NCBI GenBank assembly: GCA_028571685.1
Contig: CM053152.1
Span: forward strand, 17,740,001 to 17,804,000
DNA from: Heterohyrax brucei
Lineage: Eukaryota; Chordata; Mammalia; Hyracoidea; Procaviidae
Reading direction: 5' to 3'
Length of the DNA stretch: 64,000 bases
The stretch's first letter is position 1; each line of letters begins with the position of its first letter. Below are positions 24,891 to 37,300 of the stretch, piece by piece. The notes under the pieces are model-generated. The model saw nothing but the letters and a program-made list of their open reading frames with translations, had not been told where the DNA came from and searched no databases. A program made the translations under genes and the position numbers.

Positions 24891-26486
24891 CTCTACTTCT
24901 TTCATAAAAGAAGTTTATACTATAATTTTATAACCATGATACTCCCTTTTGTTGTATTTTTAAGATGTGTTTGCTTAAAGAGAAATTTCATATTATTTTC
25001 TTATGGGCAAGCTGGAAAGGAGGGTACCTGATTGAAATCTCAGTTTGGTTTTCTATAGTTAAGTGGCATTATAATGTGACTTAAATTGGCTCCTGCAAAG
25101 TCAGCAAAGCTATAATTTGTGTAATTATAATATATAAGGATATTGTAAAATGATTTTGATATATATGGTCCTTATACTAATGGTAAATTAGGTATTAGCT
25201 GAAAGAAAGTTTCGGTTGGGTGTTTACACCCATACCAGACAAAGGTAGAGGTTTTGTTTATTTCACTTAGTTTGTTTAACTGGTTTACCATATATATTTT
25301 ATGTTGTTGTCATAGAATCTCACATGTTCTAGCTTTATGTAGCAGAATAATGTTATATGTATTTGTGGTTTTTTTGAGACATGTAACATGGTGCATAATT
25401 GTATGTGTTATATATGTAATTACACATTGAAGTGCATTTTGGATTGTTTTGTTTGTTTTTTAGTTTGCACTCTAAATAGCCTCTATTTTTAAAAGCATAT
25501 GTTGGTAACAGGTTTAATTGTAATGTTACGTTCTAATACTCAGTGTTATTATTTAGGATTACATATCTATTTGTGGTTTCAAGTATTGCAGTATTATTGT
25601 TGAATTTAATATTTGTAATATGAATTACAATCTTATCCCTTAATATTATGGTTAAATATTTTGAATTAGGGATTCACAAAATTTCCCAAGAATTGTGTAC
25701 ATATTCTAGATTACTTTTATTTGAAATTGCACATGATTTTTTTTGTTAAACATTTGGCTGTATAGGTCGTCTCTTGAATTGGTTTTTAGATTTTTATTTA
25801 AATATGTTGTTATTTTATTTTTACTAATGGTATACATGCTAAAATTGGCTTGCTCATTAGCTCGTAGTAATTTGGCAAAATGATGTTACTATCATTTACA
25901 TAAGTAAAGTACAACAATATTCTAGGTATATAATAGTTATTTGAATGTCTTTTGTTTTATTTGTGTACAGTTTGTATTAATGCCACTGTTGGTACAATTT
26001 ATTTAGTAGGTTGTAACACAGAGGTACTGTATTCCTATATAGGTCTTTGGGAGTTTACATAAATATTAAATTTTTCCCTTTTAACATTATTTTGCATTGG
26101 TATTGCTGATATGTGTAGATGAAGGTTTGCTAAGACAACTGAATGTAAACTATGTTGACAATTTAATTCAGCAGGTGACTGCCCTTTGGTTTGGTGGAAA
26201 AGTTTCTAGGGGTTAGAAAATTTTCTAGGAAGGTGTATATGCAAGCTGAGTGTTCTTGATTTAAAAAGGAATTGTTTTAGTGAAGATTGCATCCATTTAA
26301 ACAAAAGTTTCCATAGTTTGGACAATTTGGGAAATTTGTTAAATAATACTGATACCATATTGTATTGTTCTCCTGTACTGTGATATTTTATTCCCTTGGA
26401 TACCCATATGGCATGGGTATGGGTATTTATGGTGGTGAAAGTGAAAGGATTTTAGTATGGAATCAGTTTAAAATGTCCTGGTCTGG
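24891..26486 (-). other. ERV interior between L1-C and RTE, no readable gene
   Basis: This is AT-rich sequence with an A-rich minus strand, like the rest of the retroviral 3' half. Frames longer than about 60 codons are absent on the minus strand. It should be part of the env-position region by continuity, since L1-C and the RTE lie on either side within the same provirus. No motif could be assigned. Confidence 0.4.
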
Positions 26487-27786
26487 GACATTTTTGTTGT
26501 TGTTGTTGTTGATGTTAGGTGCTGTTGAGTTGCTTCCAACTCACAGTGACCCTATGCACAACAGAATGAAACATTGCATGGCCTTGCACCATGTTCACAA
26601 TCATTGTTGTTCTTAAGCCCATCATTGCAGCCACTGTGTGAATCCATCTCATTGAGGGTCTTCTTTTTCACTGACCCTCAACTCTGCCAAGCATGATGTC
26701 CTTCTCAAGGGACTGATCCCTCCTGCAAATATGTCCAAAGTATGTAAGATGCAGTCTTGCCACCTTTGTTTCCAAGGAGCACTCTGGTTGTACTTCTTTC
26801 AGAATAGATCTGTTCATTCTTTTTCAGTCCAAGGTACATTCAATATTCTTATCCAACACTACAATTCAAAGGTGTCAATTCTTCCTCTGTCTTCCATATT
26901 CATTGTCCAGTTTTCACATGCATATGATGTGATTGAAAACACTATGGCTTAGGTCAGACACACTTTGGTCTTCAAGGTGACATCTTTACTTTTCAATACT
27001 TTAAAGAGATCCATTGTAGCAGATTTTCCCAATGCAATGTCTTTTGATTTCTTGTCTGCTGGTTCCATGAGCAATGATTGTGGAACTAAGTAAAACAAAA
27101 TCCTGACAGCCTCAATCCTTTCTTCATTTATCATGATGTCACTTACTGGTCTAGTTGTGAGGATTTTTGTTTTCTTGATATTGAAGCACAATCCATACTG
27201 AAGGCTATGGTCTTTGATTTTCACCAGCAAATATTTCAAATCCTCTTCACCAGAGCAAGCAGGGTTGTGTCATCTGCATCACACACATTGTTAATGAGTC
27301 TTCCTCCAAATTTGATACTTCATTCTTCTTCATATAGTCCAGCTTCTTGGATTATTTGCTCAGCATACAGATTGAAATGATACAGTGAAAGGATGCAACC
27401 CCAACATGCACCTTTTTTGACTTTAAACCCCATGCAGTTTTGTCTTGTGCTGTTTGCATGACAGCCTCTTGATCCGTATACAGATTCCTCATGAGCATAA
27501 TTAAGTGTTCTGAAATTCCCATTCTCTGCAATGTAATCCATAATTTGTTATGATCCACATAGTCAAATGCCTACACATAGTCAAAGAAACATAGGTAAAC
27601 ATCTTTCTGGTATTCTCTGCTTTCAGCCAAGATCCACTTGACACTAGCAGTGATATTCCTCGTCCCACAACCTTTTCTGAATCCAGCTTGAATTTCACAC
27701 AATTCCTTGTCAATATACTGTTGCAGTTGCTTTTGAATGATCTTTAGCAAAATTTTATTTGCATGTGATATTAATGACAACATTCA
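26487..27786 (-). mobile_element. RTE (BovB-like) LINE, 3' portion with reverse transcriptase remains
   Basis: Minus-strand frames contain RTE reverse transcriptase text: 'DKELCEIQAGFRKGCGTRN' (27571-27783), 'LWITLQRMGISEHLIMLMRN' (27352-27558), 'GCILSLYHFNLYAEQIIQEA' (27320-27541) and 'DADDTTLLA' near 27255-27290. The last is the YADD catalytic box with Tyr replaced by Asp. The 3' end (low coordinates) terminates in a TTG repeat on the plus strand, typical for RTE tails. The frames are shifted relative to each other, so it is inactive. Its 3' end resembles the 3' end of the SINEs in this window. It interrupts the large retrovirus. Confidence 0.9.
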
Positions 27787-27857
27787 GTATTTTTTTATGA
27801 TGATTAAATGGTGTGGTTGCTATATTGTTATTAAAACTATGATTAGAACAATCTATT

Positions 27858-28710
27858 TTAGATACAGTGGATTGTTCCCAAAATAAGTATATGAGTGCAG
27901 TTAAGGACTAGTAAAGAATGTTTTGTTAATTGTAAGCAGGATGCATAATAAGTTTGGTTTAAAGTATAAATATCTGGGGAGTTAATTAGGCTATGGATTA
28001 AGCTTGACTTCTCTACTATAAATGTGCCATTTTTTAAATAACATATAGTATCATGTAATGATGGTGATGTTATTTCATTATCATTTGAACTATATACAAC
28101 CTCTACACTAAGTTTCTTTACCCACGTGTTACTTACTAAGAAAGCACTCCATTGATGTACTATGTTAGTAAAATCTTTATTATAAACACACATAAAAGGC
28201 AAACTACACTTATATATTTTTAATAGAATTTTATACTATTATTATTAGGGTTACGAGAATCATGTTATCTAAAAAGAAGCATATACCTAACTTCCACACA
28301 ATTTTGGATTATTAGAATGCATACATAATGACTTAACAGAAGCTCATTTGGCTTTCTAAGTTGACTTATTACAGTAAGCAGTTAGCAATTGATGCATGAG
28401 ATACACTTTCCCTTGGATATTGCAATTCCTTTAACATTACTTAGTGGTTTTTCTTCATTATATTTTGATAGAGGTTATTTGGTTTTGTAGCATTAGTAAA
28501 GTTAATGTTAGATGTAGATAGGTCATCGGTGTTTGTATTGTTATTGTTTAAGATTTTCTTTGTGACTGATGAAGGATACATACATTGATAAGGTATCTGT
28601 GGTGTTGAATTACTTCTGGGATTTAGTACTACTTTATGGATGCATTGACATTGTGTGGATGTCCATGTTCCTATGACACAAATATAGGTAAGATATATGT
28701 TGTGTGACAT
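27858..28710 (-). pseudogene. ERV env-like glycoprotein frames
   Basis: Two minus-strand frames, 28441-28710 (89 codons) and 27858-28202 (114 codons), lie downstream of integrase in the proviral orientation. Together they carry six N-linked glycosylation sites (NST, NFT, NAT, NGT, NQT, NCT) and about ten cysteines, a composition typical of a retroviral surface glycoprotein. Stops and at least one frame change separate them. No fusion peptide or membrane anchor could be placed with confidence. Class III mammalian ERVs often lack env, so the assignment is an inference that needs a profile search. Confidence 0.45.
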
Positions 28711-29230
28711 TTCATGTAATGCTTGGTGTAAGATCTTGTGTAGTGGTGATAGGTTGAAGGGGTTAAGAACTTAGTTATAACTATTTGTTTTTCTGTTTGA
28801 AGGGTTTTCTCCATTGATGGGTACTCCCTATTAAAAGGTTAACATGGCCCTACAATGACACAAGTAAATTTCTGCAACAACCTGTTTAATGGCTTTTGGG
28901 ATGGCAGTAATCTTTGAGCTCTCAGTAATCAACTTATGGATGTGGATTACCAAAAAGCTAAGCCAACATTAACTGGTTCTTCGGAGTTCCTTGTTCTACA
29001 CAATTTTGGATTAAGATACCAGATTTAAAAATTGGTTTAGTGAACCAGGACGTGAAGTACTTATAATGTAAAATAGATTTAAAATCAGGTCTAACTACCC
29101 AAGGATTGTTAGGGATACTTAAAATTCATAATATGATGATTGTTTAGGGTTATATCTGGCAACATTTGAAGGATGGTTTAAAAATTCTGATCCTTCTTTT
29201 CTCTCAGTTCCCTCAAAGCATGACACCTAG

Positions 29231-29264
29231 CCTGAACACTTTCTTTTATCTATCTATCTATCTA

Positions 29265-29300
<36 letters not shown>

Positions 29301-29743
29301 GCTTTCATCTGTCTGTCTGTCTATCTATCTATCTGTCTCTGTCTATTTATTTACTGTGATTGAGTGAAAGTGTACAATCCAGTGCATGCTCGCATATGTG
29401 CAGCTCTTACTGCTCTCCTTACCGGTGACAGCACACTCCGCTTTTCTGTTCTATATAAATCATATCCTCTTAACAATCTCCCGTCCCCTCTTCTCTACCC
29501 TCTCCACTCCCTACTAGTAAGAGGCCAGTAGGATGGCATCCTATAAATGCATAGAACCATAAAGTGCACACACAGTATGGTCACTCTGTGTCACTGAGTC
29601 CAATCCATTCCTGTCCAGGGAGATGACCTCAGTAATGGTCTATGATCAGGGGCAGCATCAGGTCTAGGGGCCATCCGCCCAGGGGAACCCTCAGGGCTTC
29701 GGACCATCAATAGTGGTCTTCTAATGGAGTCCTGAACACTTTC
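29231..29743 (-). mobile_element. 5'-truncated L1 3' UTR insertion (29244-29730) with 13 bp target duplication
   Basis: The word 'cctgaacactttc' occurs at 29231-29243 and 29731-29743. The interior matches the antisense L1 3' UTR seen in L1-C and L1-D ('gattgagtgaaagtgtacaa', 'gcacacacagtatggtcact', 'gaccatcaatagtggtctt'). Only about 375 bp of L1 sequence remains beyond the tail. It interrupts the retroviral 3' half. Confidence 0.9.
29244..29353. repeat. (TATC)n/(TGTC)n microsatellite
   Basis: Alternating blocks of tatc and tgtc tetranucleotides occupy exactly the position of the poly(A) tail (poly(T) on this strand) of the L1 fragment at 29244-29730. The tract is about 110 bp and compound, hence probably length-polymorphic. 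Confidence 0.95.
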
Positions 29744-30599
29744 AATTTGTTGATGTTTTTGTACACAAGAATTTCGTACAGCTGGGTAATGTCCAAGATG
29801 ATAATAAGGTTTATATGTTGATGTTGCAGCAGTCCTACCAGGTAGACGTCTTCTGTGGGGGGGGGGGGTCCCTGAGTGGAGAAAGTGATGGAGAATGTTT
29901 CCATGGCGGCTGGGAGTGATGAGTTGATTGACGTTTCCCTGGAGGTGGTGATCTAAGTGTAGTGCTGGGTAAAGGCGATTTACATTGGCTTTTTTGAAGG
30001 AGGTCCGCATCAATTCAGAATAGATCTTCTTGTAGGTTTAGCTTAATTGTTGTTCCAAGTTATGAAGGGTATTTTCTAGTTGTTCTTCCCAATGGTCCAG
30101 TTTATAAGACAAAGGCAAATTAGTGGAAGCACAGCTATTTATTCCACCACATGCGCACTAAGCATGCCATGTAATTAAGTGTTGTTATACTAAGTTTACT
30201 GACAGGACGTCCTGTGGTGTAACTTGGACTATTATTAGTATTATTGCTAGTTATGTTGTTTCCATTTTGAGATGTTGAGTTAGTGTAAAAACAATTGGTG
30301 TAATAACAATGGAATGTTAAACCCTATAAATATCACACATAACAGCACTAAACTTTGCAGTGCTAGACTGGCAGACTGGTAGGTACCAGTTGGTTCATAT
30401 CATATTACTATTGTAATTATAAACATGCAAATGAGTGTTTTTGACCGTATTAGTAAGGTTCTTAATACCAAAGCTTCCCTGGGAGATGATTGCCCTATAC
30501 AGGTTATCTGGCAGACTACTGCCAATGTGAAGATAGTTTCCAAAACAGTCCCTAAGAAAAATAAAGAAATTTATTTAGGTGAAAGTTGTTTTATCTTTG

Positions 30600-31340
30600 T
30601 AGCTGTAATTGCCCATTCTTGCTGGTGGTCCAATAAATGGGTCTGTCTCCTTCCACCAAAATTTCCCGTGGGAAAATCTTAGAGTTATTTTAACTCCTAC
30701 AAAATACTTTGTAAGATATTATATGAGATCCTACCTCTTCTTGTTCAACTATATCCTGTATGGGACTATATAAGGCTGCATGAGGTGGAGGTCTTCCTAA
30801 CCTGTATTTCTCATTGAACATGTGACATGCCATATTTAACACTTCTGAAAAGTTTTAGTCTGATCTTGATATTTTAAATTTTCTTTTAACAATCCATTAA
30901 TTTTTTTTTACTGTTCCTGCCAATATACATTTGTAAGTTAGATGTAAAATCCATAAAACATATGTTTGTGAGGTGTACCTTTGTACTTCCCTAGCAGTAA
31001 AACGGGATTCTTGATTGGATTCTACTATTTTAGGGGTATGTAATGTGCTAACCATTCTTGTAAGGTGTCTACCATAGTTTAGGCATATTTCTGATCAAAT
31101 TTGTGATCTATTGGTTCTACGAAGTTGATTTGAACTGCAAAATAAAGTGTTTAGAAGTATCTGGAGGATCTGTTAACTTAAACTTACGTATATTAATTTT
31201 GCAAATTGGACATCCCTTAATGGCATATTTTATTTGTTGCCAGGTTAATATTTTTATCTTCTAACTACTTATATAGGACACACACTCCTGCGTGTCCTAA
31301 GGTTTCATGTACCTTTAAGATATCCCAGTTTGTCCATGGT
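30600..31340 (-). pseudogene. ERV integrase, broken
   Basis: Integrase inserts viral DNA into the genome. On the minus strand the zinc-binding domain is visible near 31190-31330: 'HETLGHAG' supplies the two histidines and 'GCPIC' the two cysteines, in different frames. The catalytic core follows near 31020-31140 with text equivalent to 'QVD-IGPL' in which the first catalytic Asp codon is now Asn ('QINFVEP'), and then 'TMVDTL'. The rest of the core is too decayed to place. It follows RNase H in the expected pol order. Confidence 0.7.
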
Positions 31341-31672
31341 GCAGTTTCCTTTTGGATCGCTCATTTTCTATTCTTGTTTTGTAGTTTCAGTGGGGGAACT
31401 GTGAAGATTTCTCATTGTTCTTCCTGATCTTTTTGTAATCTTAAGAGGTTCCTGAATTTTTCATTGTTTATCCTTATTGTCTTTCCATAATTTAACTGCT
31501 TTAGCCTGTAAGCCAATCTCTTCTATTTTATTTACCTTGTTGCTGTATTTAGTTTCTAATCATCCATCCTATGTGTAACCAAAATTTTAAGGTACTGTGA
31601 AGCTTCATCTACTCTTTGCCAACTATCTTTAGACCACGAATCTTTACCATTCATTTTCTGCTGAGATTTCCT

Positions 31673-32400
31673 CTAATTAGCTGAACGAATAGTTAGTCCA
31701 TTATATGTGGCCCATGAGTCCGCGTACAAATATATTAGATTTTGTCTTTGTTTTGAAGATTGTTCTGTAGCTAACAACACAGTTTTAATTTTGCCATGTT
31801 GTGCTGAGGAGGACTTATCTATCTGGATTAAGACTGTTTTCATACTGGGATGGAGTACTGCTGTCTTCCATACTGTTTTTCCTGTGGCAACTATTGAGGA
31901 TCTGTCTGTAAACCAAACATTAGTTACGAACAGACCATAGGCAGGGCCAGTTTTAGCAGCTGAGTTAGTAATGGGCTCCTCCCAGTTAATGTTAAACCAA
32001 ACCAAAAACTAAACCCACTGCTGTCTAGTCATGTCTGACTCATAGCAACCCTACAGATCAGAGTAAAACTGCCCCACAGAGTTTTCAAGGAGCACCTGGC
32101 AGATTTGAACTGCTGACTTTTTGGTTAGCAGATGCAGCACTTAACTGACTATGCCACCAGGGTTTCCCACTTAATATTAGTAGATGTTATTTTCACAGGT
32201 GCCAATTCTTTTGTTAAGGTAGATGGTTGCCCTGCCTTCTGCATGTCCCTAGGGTGATTTTTCTACCGGGGAGTTTCCTTTTGGATCTCCCATTTTTCAT
32301 GCTAATAGTTAAGAATCTACTACAACCCCAGTTAATTCCTAAGGAGTTAATTTTACTCATAATAGTACTGGCAAATTCACCTAATAATTTTTTTCTTCCT
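31673..32400 (-). pseudogene. ERV RNase H, broken and split by a SINE
   Basis: A 110-codon minus-strand frame at 31673-32005 shows the RNase H order: 'VWFTDRSS' (first catalytic Asp), 'SAQHGKIKTVLLA' (the usual Glu position is Lys) and 'LYADSWATYNGL' (third catalytic Asp). The connection domain lies upstream in viral orientation, past the SINE at 31995-32165. The domain order RT, RNase H, integrase is intact. The missing Glu and the split make it inactive. Confidence 0.78.
31981..32179 (-). mobile_element. AfroSINE-type SINE (31995-32165) with 14 bp target duplication
   Basis: On the minus strand it runs from 'ggaaaccctggtggcatag' to 'ctatgagtcagacatgac' plus an A/C-rich antisense tail on the plus strand. 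Flanks 'cccagttaatgtta' (31981-31994) and 'cccacttaatatta' (32166-32179) agree at 12 of 14 positions. It lies inside the retroviral RNase H. Confidence 0.9.
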
Positions 32401-32639
32401 CCTGTGTGGATGAGGTATATGTTAAAGATTTATAAAGAAGCCATACATGCTTTTTAAATGGAGATTATTTTTTATTAGCATAAGGCAATTTTGAGTCCAA
32501 AGTCCCACAGGGATGAACTTACTATCCTGTTTATCCTTTTTTCTAAACTGCCCATGTTCCATAATTTTGAGTATATAACAAATCTAGCTTTATTTGCACT
32601 TGTGATGTGGGGTATTGCAGCAAACGGAACTGATGCAGA

Positions 32640-33286
32640 TATTTCTTAGCATCATAAAATCTTCCTTCTGTGTATCTCCCTGATAGAATTTTTCTTCCTC
32701 TCTTGTCTCCTGATATATGGGCTTAAGTAGTACTGTGAGAAAAGGCATACGATTCCTCTAATAGCCAAACAAGCCTATTAATTTTTGTGTTCCTTGTTTT
32801 GGGGTTCAGCCAAATTAGTTATTTTGTTTAACATTGTTTGAGGAAATTTATACCAAAAAATTTAGCTTCAGTACTTGAGCCTTGTGTGTGTGTATGTGTG
32901 TGTGTGTGTTTATCATTAATAGTTCATTCTAATGACCTTGAATATTGGATTAATTTGTCCTTTTCTTCCTGCAATTTACTCTGACTGTCATAGGCCAGAA
33001 TAATGTTATCAATATAAGAAGTAACCAGACTAGTTAGTCTTAACTTGGATAGCTGTTCTGTAGAATGAGCTATTACTGGACTATTTATATATCCCTGAGG
33101 TGATCTCTTAAATCTACACTGTCTTCCTTCCCAGGAGAGAGTTGTATTCTTTGCTGCCTTCATGTAAGGGTATATCAGAAAACATACCACTCATGTCCAT
33201 GGTGACATAATATTTCTTTCCTGATTGCTAATCTTATTGATGACTTTTTCAGCATCTGGCAAAGCTTTGGGAAGTTTTTGAGTCTT
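32640..33286 (-). pseudogene. ERV reverse transcriptase (palm to thumb), broken
   Basis: Minus-strand frames at 32924-33190 contain 'TLSWEGRQCRF', 'SPQGYINSP' and the catalytic box 'SYIDNIILA', where the usual second Asp of Y-x-D-D is Asn. Just upstream in viral orientation (33130-33240, another frame) is text of the 'TMDMSGMF' type that carries the first catalytic Asp. Near 32740-32830 thumb text resembling 'LIGLFGY' and 'LLKPIYQETR' is visible. These words favour class III (ERV-L/HERV-S-like) pol. The N-terminal end of the domain lies beyond L1-D at 40526-40620. Confidence 0.82.
32882..32910. repeat. (GT)n microsatellite in ERV pol
   Basis: A short GT run with one 'at' interruption lies within the decayed reverse transcriptase. 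Confidence 0.9.
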
Positions 33287-33301
33287 GGCATTTGTATTTT
33301 T

Positions 33302-34331
33302 TTTTTAATTTTTATTTTTATTTAACATAACTGAGTGAAAATGTACATTCACGTATAAATTTACATGCCCCTCTACATGCAGCTTCCACTGCTCTCCCTG
33401 TCCGGTGACTGCACACTACTCCTCTCTGCTCCATGCATGTCTCATCCTCCCAACAGCGTCCTTTCCCCTCCTCTCCATCCACTCCCCTTCCTCCAGCCAG
33501 AGGTAAGCAAGATGATATCCTATAGATGTATAGAACCATAAAGTGCATCCAATATATGGTTACTCTGCATTGCCAAGTCCAATCCATTCCTGTCCAAAGA
33601 GTAGACCTTTGTTATAATTTATGGGAAAGGGCAGCATCAGGGCCGGGGGCCATGCTCTCAGAGGAGCCCTAAAACCGCTGGACCATCAACTGAGGTCTTT
33701 TAGTGGAGATCTCATGATGCACCTCTTTTTATTCTTGTGCTGTCAGTGAGGCTCCTCTCTGTGAGCTCGGTCGTGGCTATCACTGGTGGTGGCCGGGCAC
33801 CATCCGGTTCTTCTGGTCCCAAGTCAATATAGGCACCCACTCTTGTGGGTCTCTCTGTCTTCTCAGTTGTCTTTACCGCATGCCATTTTGGCCCTCCTTG
33901 AGCATCCGTTCCTGCTGAGTTTGGACCATTTGCCCTGTCCTCGGATGGCAGCTTGGCAGCTTTTAAGACCCCAGACGCCACTCACCAATGTGGGGTGCAG
34001 TGAGCTCTCTTAGCAAAACGCTAGTTGTGCCAATTGGCTTGGAATTCGCCTAAGAGCATGGTCCCCCGCCCCCCGACCCAGCTACTCTATCCTTGCAGTA
34101 TTGAGTTAAGATGGAAGGAGTACTCAAGTTATGCTGAAGTCCACTTAATGTTGTTCTTGTTCCTAATGTGTGCTGTCACCGCTTTCTCCCAACTAGATTG
34201 CTAGTAACTATCTAAACTAAACCCTCCCCCCTTATGCTCCCTCCCTGCCTCCCCTCCCTTGCAGCTGTCAAAGAGTCTTTTCTTCTATACACAAGTCTGG
34301 TTTTGAGATCTTATCATAGAGGTCTCATACA
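33302..34331 (-). other. L1-D 3' UTR and A-rich tail
   Basis: This roughly 1 kb non-coding 3' region matches the same modules in L1-A, L1-C and the scrap at 29244-29730. The tail side (33302-33330) is T-rich on the plus strand. Several C/T-rich tracts near 33440-33500 and 34200-34260 read as polypurine on the L1 sense strand, as in other mammalian L1 3' UTRs. Confidence 0.85.
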
Positions 34332-37300
34332 CTATTTGTCCTTTTGTCGCTGACTACTTTCACTCAACATAATGTCTTCCAGTTGAAACCAGGTTAGTAG
34401 ATGTTTCCTGGAATCATCATTATTCTTTATCATTGCGTAGTGCTCCATTGAGCATATGTACCACAGTTTACCTATCCATTCTTCTATTGTTGGGCATCTG
34501 GGTTGATTCCATCTTTTTGCTATCGTGGACTGTGCTGCGGTAAACATTCTGGTGCATGTGTCCATTGGTGTGAAAGGCCTTGAATCTGTAGGATATATTC
34601 CAAGTAGTGGAATTACTGGGTCAAATGGTATATCAATATCCATTTTTTTAAGGAAGCGCCAGATTGCCTTCCAAAGAGGCTGGACCATTTTGCAACCCCA
34701 CCAACAGTGTAGGAGGGTTCCACTTCCTCCACAGCCTCTCCAGCATTTGTTGTTTTGTGTTTTCTGGATCATGGCCAATCTTGTGGGGGTGAGATGGTAT
34801 CTCATTGTCGTCTTGATTTGAATTTCTTTAATAACTAAAGATCGTGAACATGTCCGCATGTGTTTTTTGGCTGCCTGGATCTCCTCTTTAGTGAAGTGTC
34901 TGTCCATCTCCTTTGCCCATCACTTAATTGGATGGTTTATCTTCTTCTTCTTGATATTTTGTAGTCTCTTATAGATTATGGAGATCAGGCGTCGGTCTGA
35001 CATAGAGTTGCCATATATTTTTTCCCATTCTGTGGGTGTTCTTTTAATTCTATTAATAAAGTCTTTGGATGAGCAAAAGTGTTTGATTCTTAATAGTTCC
35101 CATTTATCTCTTTTCTCTTCTGTTGATTGAGGTTTTTTGACAGAATTTGGAGTCTGTCCTCATTGTGTATTAAAACTTCCATTGTTGTTCCTACTTTTTC
35201 TTGGATGAGCTTTATTGTTTTAGGTTTGATATTTAGGTCTTTTATCCAGTTGGAGTTGGTTTTTGTATAAGGTGCAAGATATGGATCTTGATTCAGTTTA
35301 TTGCAGATGGATAACCAATTTTGCCAGCACCATTTGTTGAAGAGACTGTTTTTACCCCAGTTTAATGTCTTAGGGCCTTTGTCGAATATCAACTGTTCAT
35401 AGGCAGATGTTGTCATCTCTGGGGTCTCAATTCTGTTCCATTGATCGATCTGTCTGTTCTTGTACCAGTACCAGGCTGTTTTGACCACTGTGGCAGTGTA
35501 GTATGTTCTAAGGTCGGGTAATGAGAGGCCTCCCAGTGTGTTCTTCTTCTTTAGTAGTACCTTACTTATCTGGAGCTTCTTCCCTTTCCAAACAAAGTTG
35601 GTGATTTGTTTCTCCATCTCATTAAAAAATGATGCTGGAACTTGTATTGGGATTGCATTATATAATAAATTGCTTTGGGTAAAATAGACATTTTCACAAT
35701 GTTAAGTCTTCCTGTCCATGAGCAGGGTAGGTTTTTCCATTTATCTAAGTCTCTCTTAGTTTCTTTTAGTAAGGGTTTGTATTTCTCTTTGTAAAGGTCC
35801 GTTGTTTCTCTGGTTAGATTAATTCCTAGGTACTTTATCTTCTTAGGGGCTATCGTAAATGGTATTGATTTGATAATTTCCTGCTTAACAGTCTCGTTGC
35901 TAGTATAAAGGAAACCTACTGATTTACTTATGTTTATCTTGTATCCTGAAACTTTGCTGAACTCTTCTATCAGTTTGAGTAGCTTACTTATAGATTCCTT
36001 GGGGTTCTCTGCATATACAATCATATCATCTGCGAACAGGGAGATTTTAACTTCCTCTTTGCCGATGCAGATGCCCTTTATTTGTTCGTCTTGTCTAATT
36101 GCTCTGGCTAGAACTTCTAGCACAATGTTGAATAGGAGAAGTGACAGCGGGCATCCTTGTCTAGTTCCTGATCTCAGGGGAAAGTCTTTCAGTCTCTCTC
36201 CATTCAGCATGATGTGGGCAATTGGTTTTATATAAATGGCCCTTATTCTGTTGAGGAATTTGCCATCTATGCCCATTTTGCTAAGAGTTTTTAGCATGAA
36301 TGGGTGTTGGACTTTATCAAATGCCTTTTCTTCATCAATGGACAAAATCAGGTGATCTTTGTCTTTTGTGTTATTTATGTGGTTAACCACATTAATTGTT
36401 TTCCTGATGTTGAACCAGCCTTGCATCCCTGGTATGAATCCCACTTGGTCATGATGGATTATTTTCTTGATATGTTGTTGTATTCTGTTGGCAAGAATTT
36501 TGTTGAACATTTTTGCATCTAGGTTCATGAGTGAAATCGGTCTGTAGTTCTCTGTCTTTGTTGGATCTTTGCCTGGCTTAGGTATCAGGGTTATGCTGGC
36601 TTCATAGAATGAGTTTGGGAGTACTCCATCCCTTTCTATACTGTGAAATAGTTTCAATAGTATTGGGGACAGCTCTTCTCTAAATGCTTGGTAGAATTCT
36701 GCCGTGAAGCCATCTAGGCCCAGACTTTTTTGGGTTGGCAGTGTTTTGATGACCTTTTCAATCTCTTCCTTTGTGATGGGTTTATTAAGTTGTTCTGCTT
36801 CACGTTGTGATAATTTGGGTAGGTGGTATGAGTCAAGGAATTTGTCCATTTCCCCTAGGTTTTCAAACTTGTTAGAGTACAATCTTTCATAGTATTCTGT
36901 TATGATATTTTTGATTTCTGTTACATCTGTGGTGACAACTCCCTTCTCATTTCTAATTTGGGTTATTTGTTTCCTTTCCTGCTTTTCTTTAGTAAGTTTA
37001 GCCAGTGGTTTATCAATTTTGTTGATCTTTTCAAAAAACCAGCTTTTGGTCTTTTCAATTTTTTCAATTGTTTTTCTATTCTCTAGTTAATTTAGCTCTG
37101 CTCTAATCTTTATGATCTCATTTCTTCCGGTGCCCGAGGGGTTCCTCTGTTGCTCTCTTTCTGCTTGTTCAAGCTGTAGAGTTAGTTCCTTGATTTGGTT
37201 TCTTTCTTCCTTCCAGATGTGTGTATTTATGGAGATAAACAGACCTCTGAGCACTGCTTTGGCTGTATCCCATAGGTTCTGGTAGGAAGTGTTTTCGTTC

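Noticed and set aside
29244-29353. CRISPR-like array
   Set aside because: It is a simple tetranucleotide microsatellite without spacers.
29166-29363. Membrane protein-like plus-strand frame
   Set aside because: It is translated from the TATC/TGTC microsatellite.
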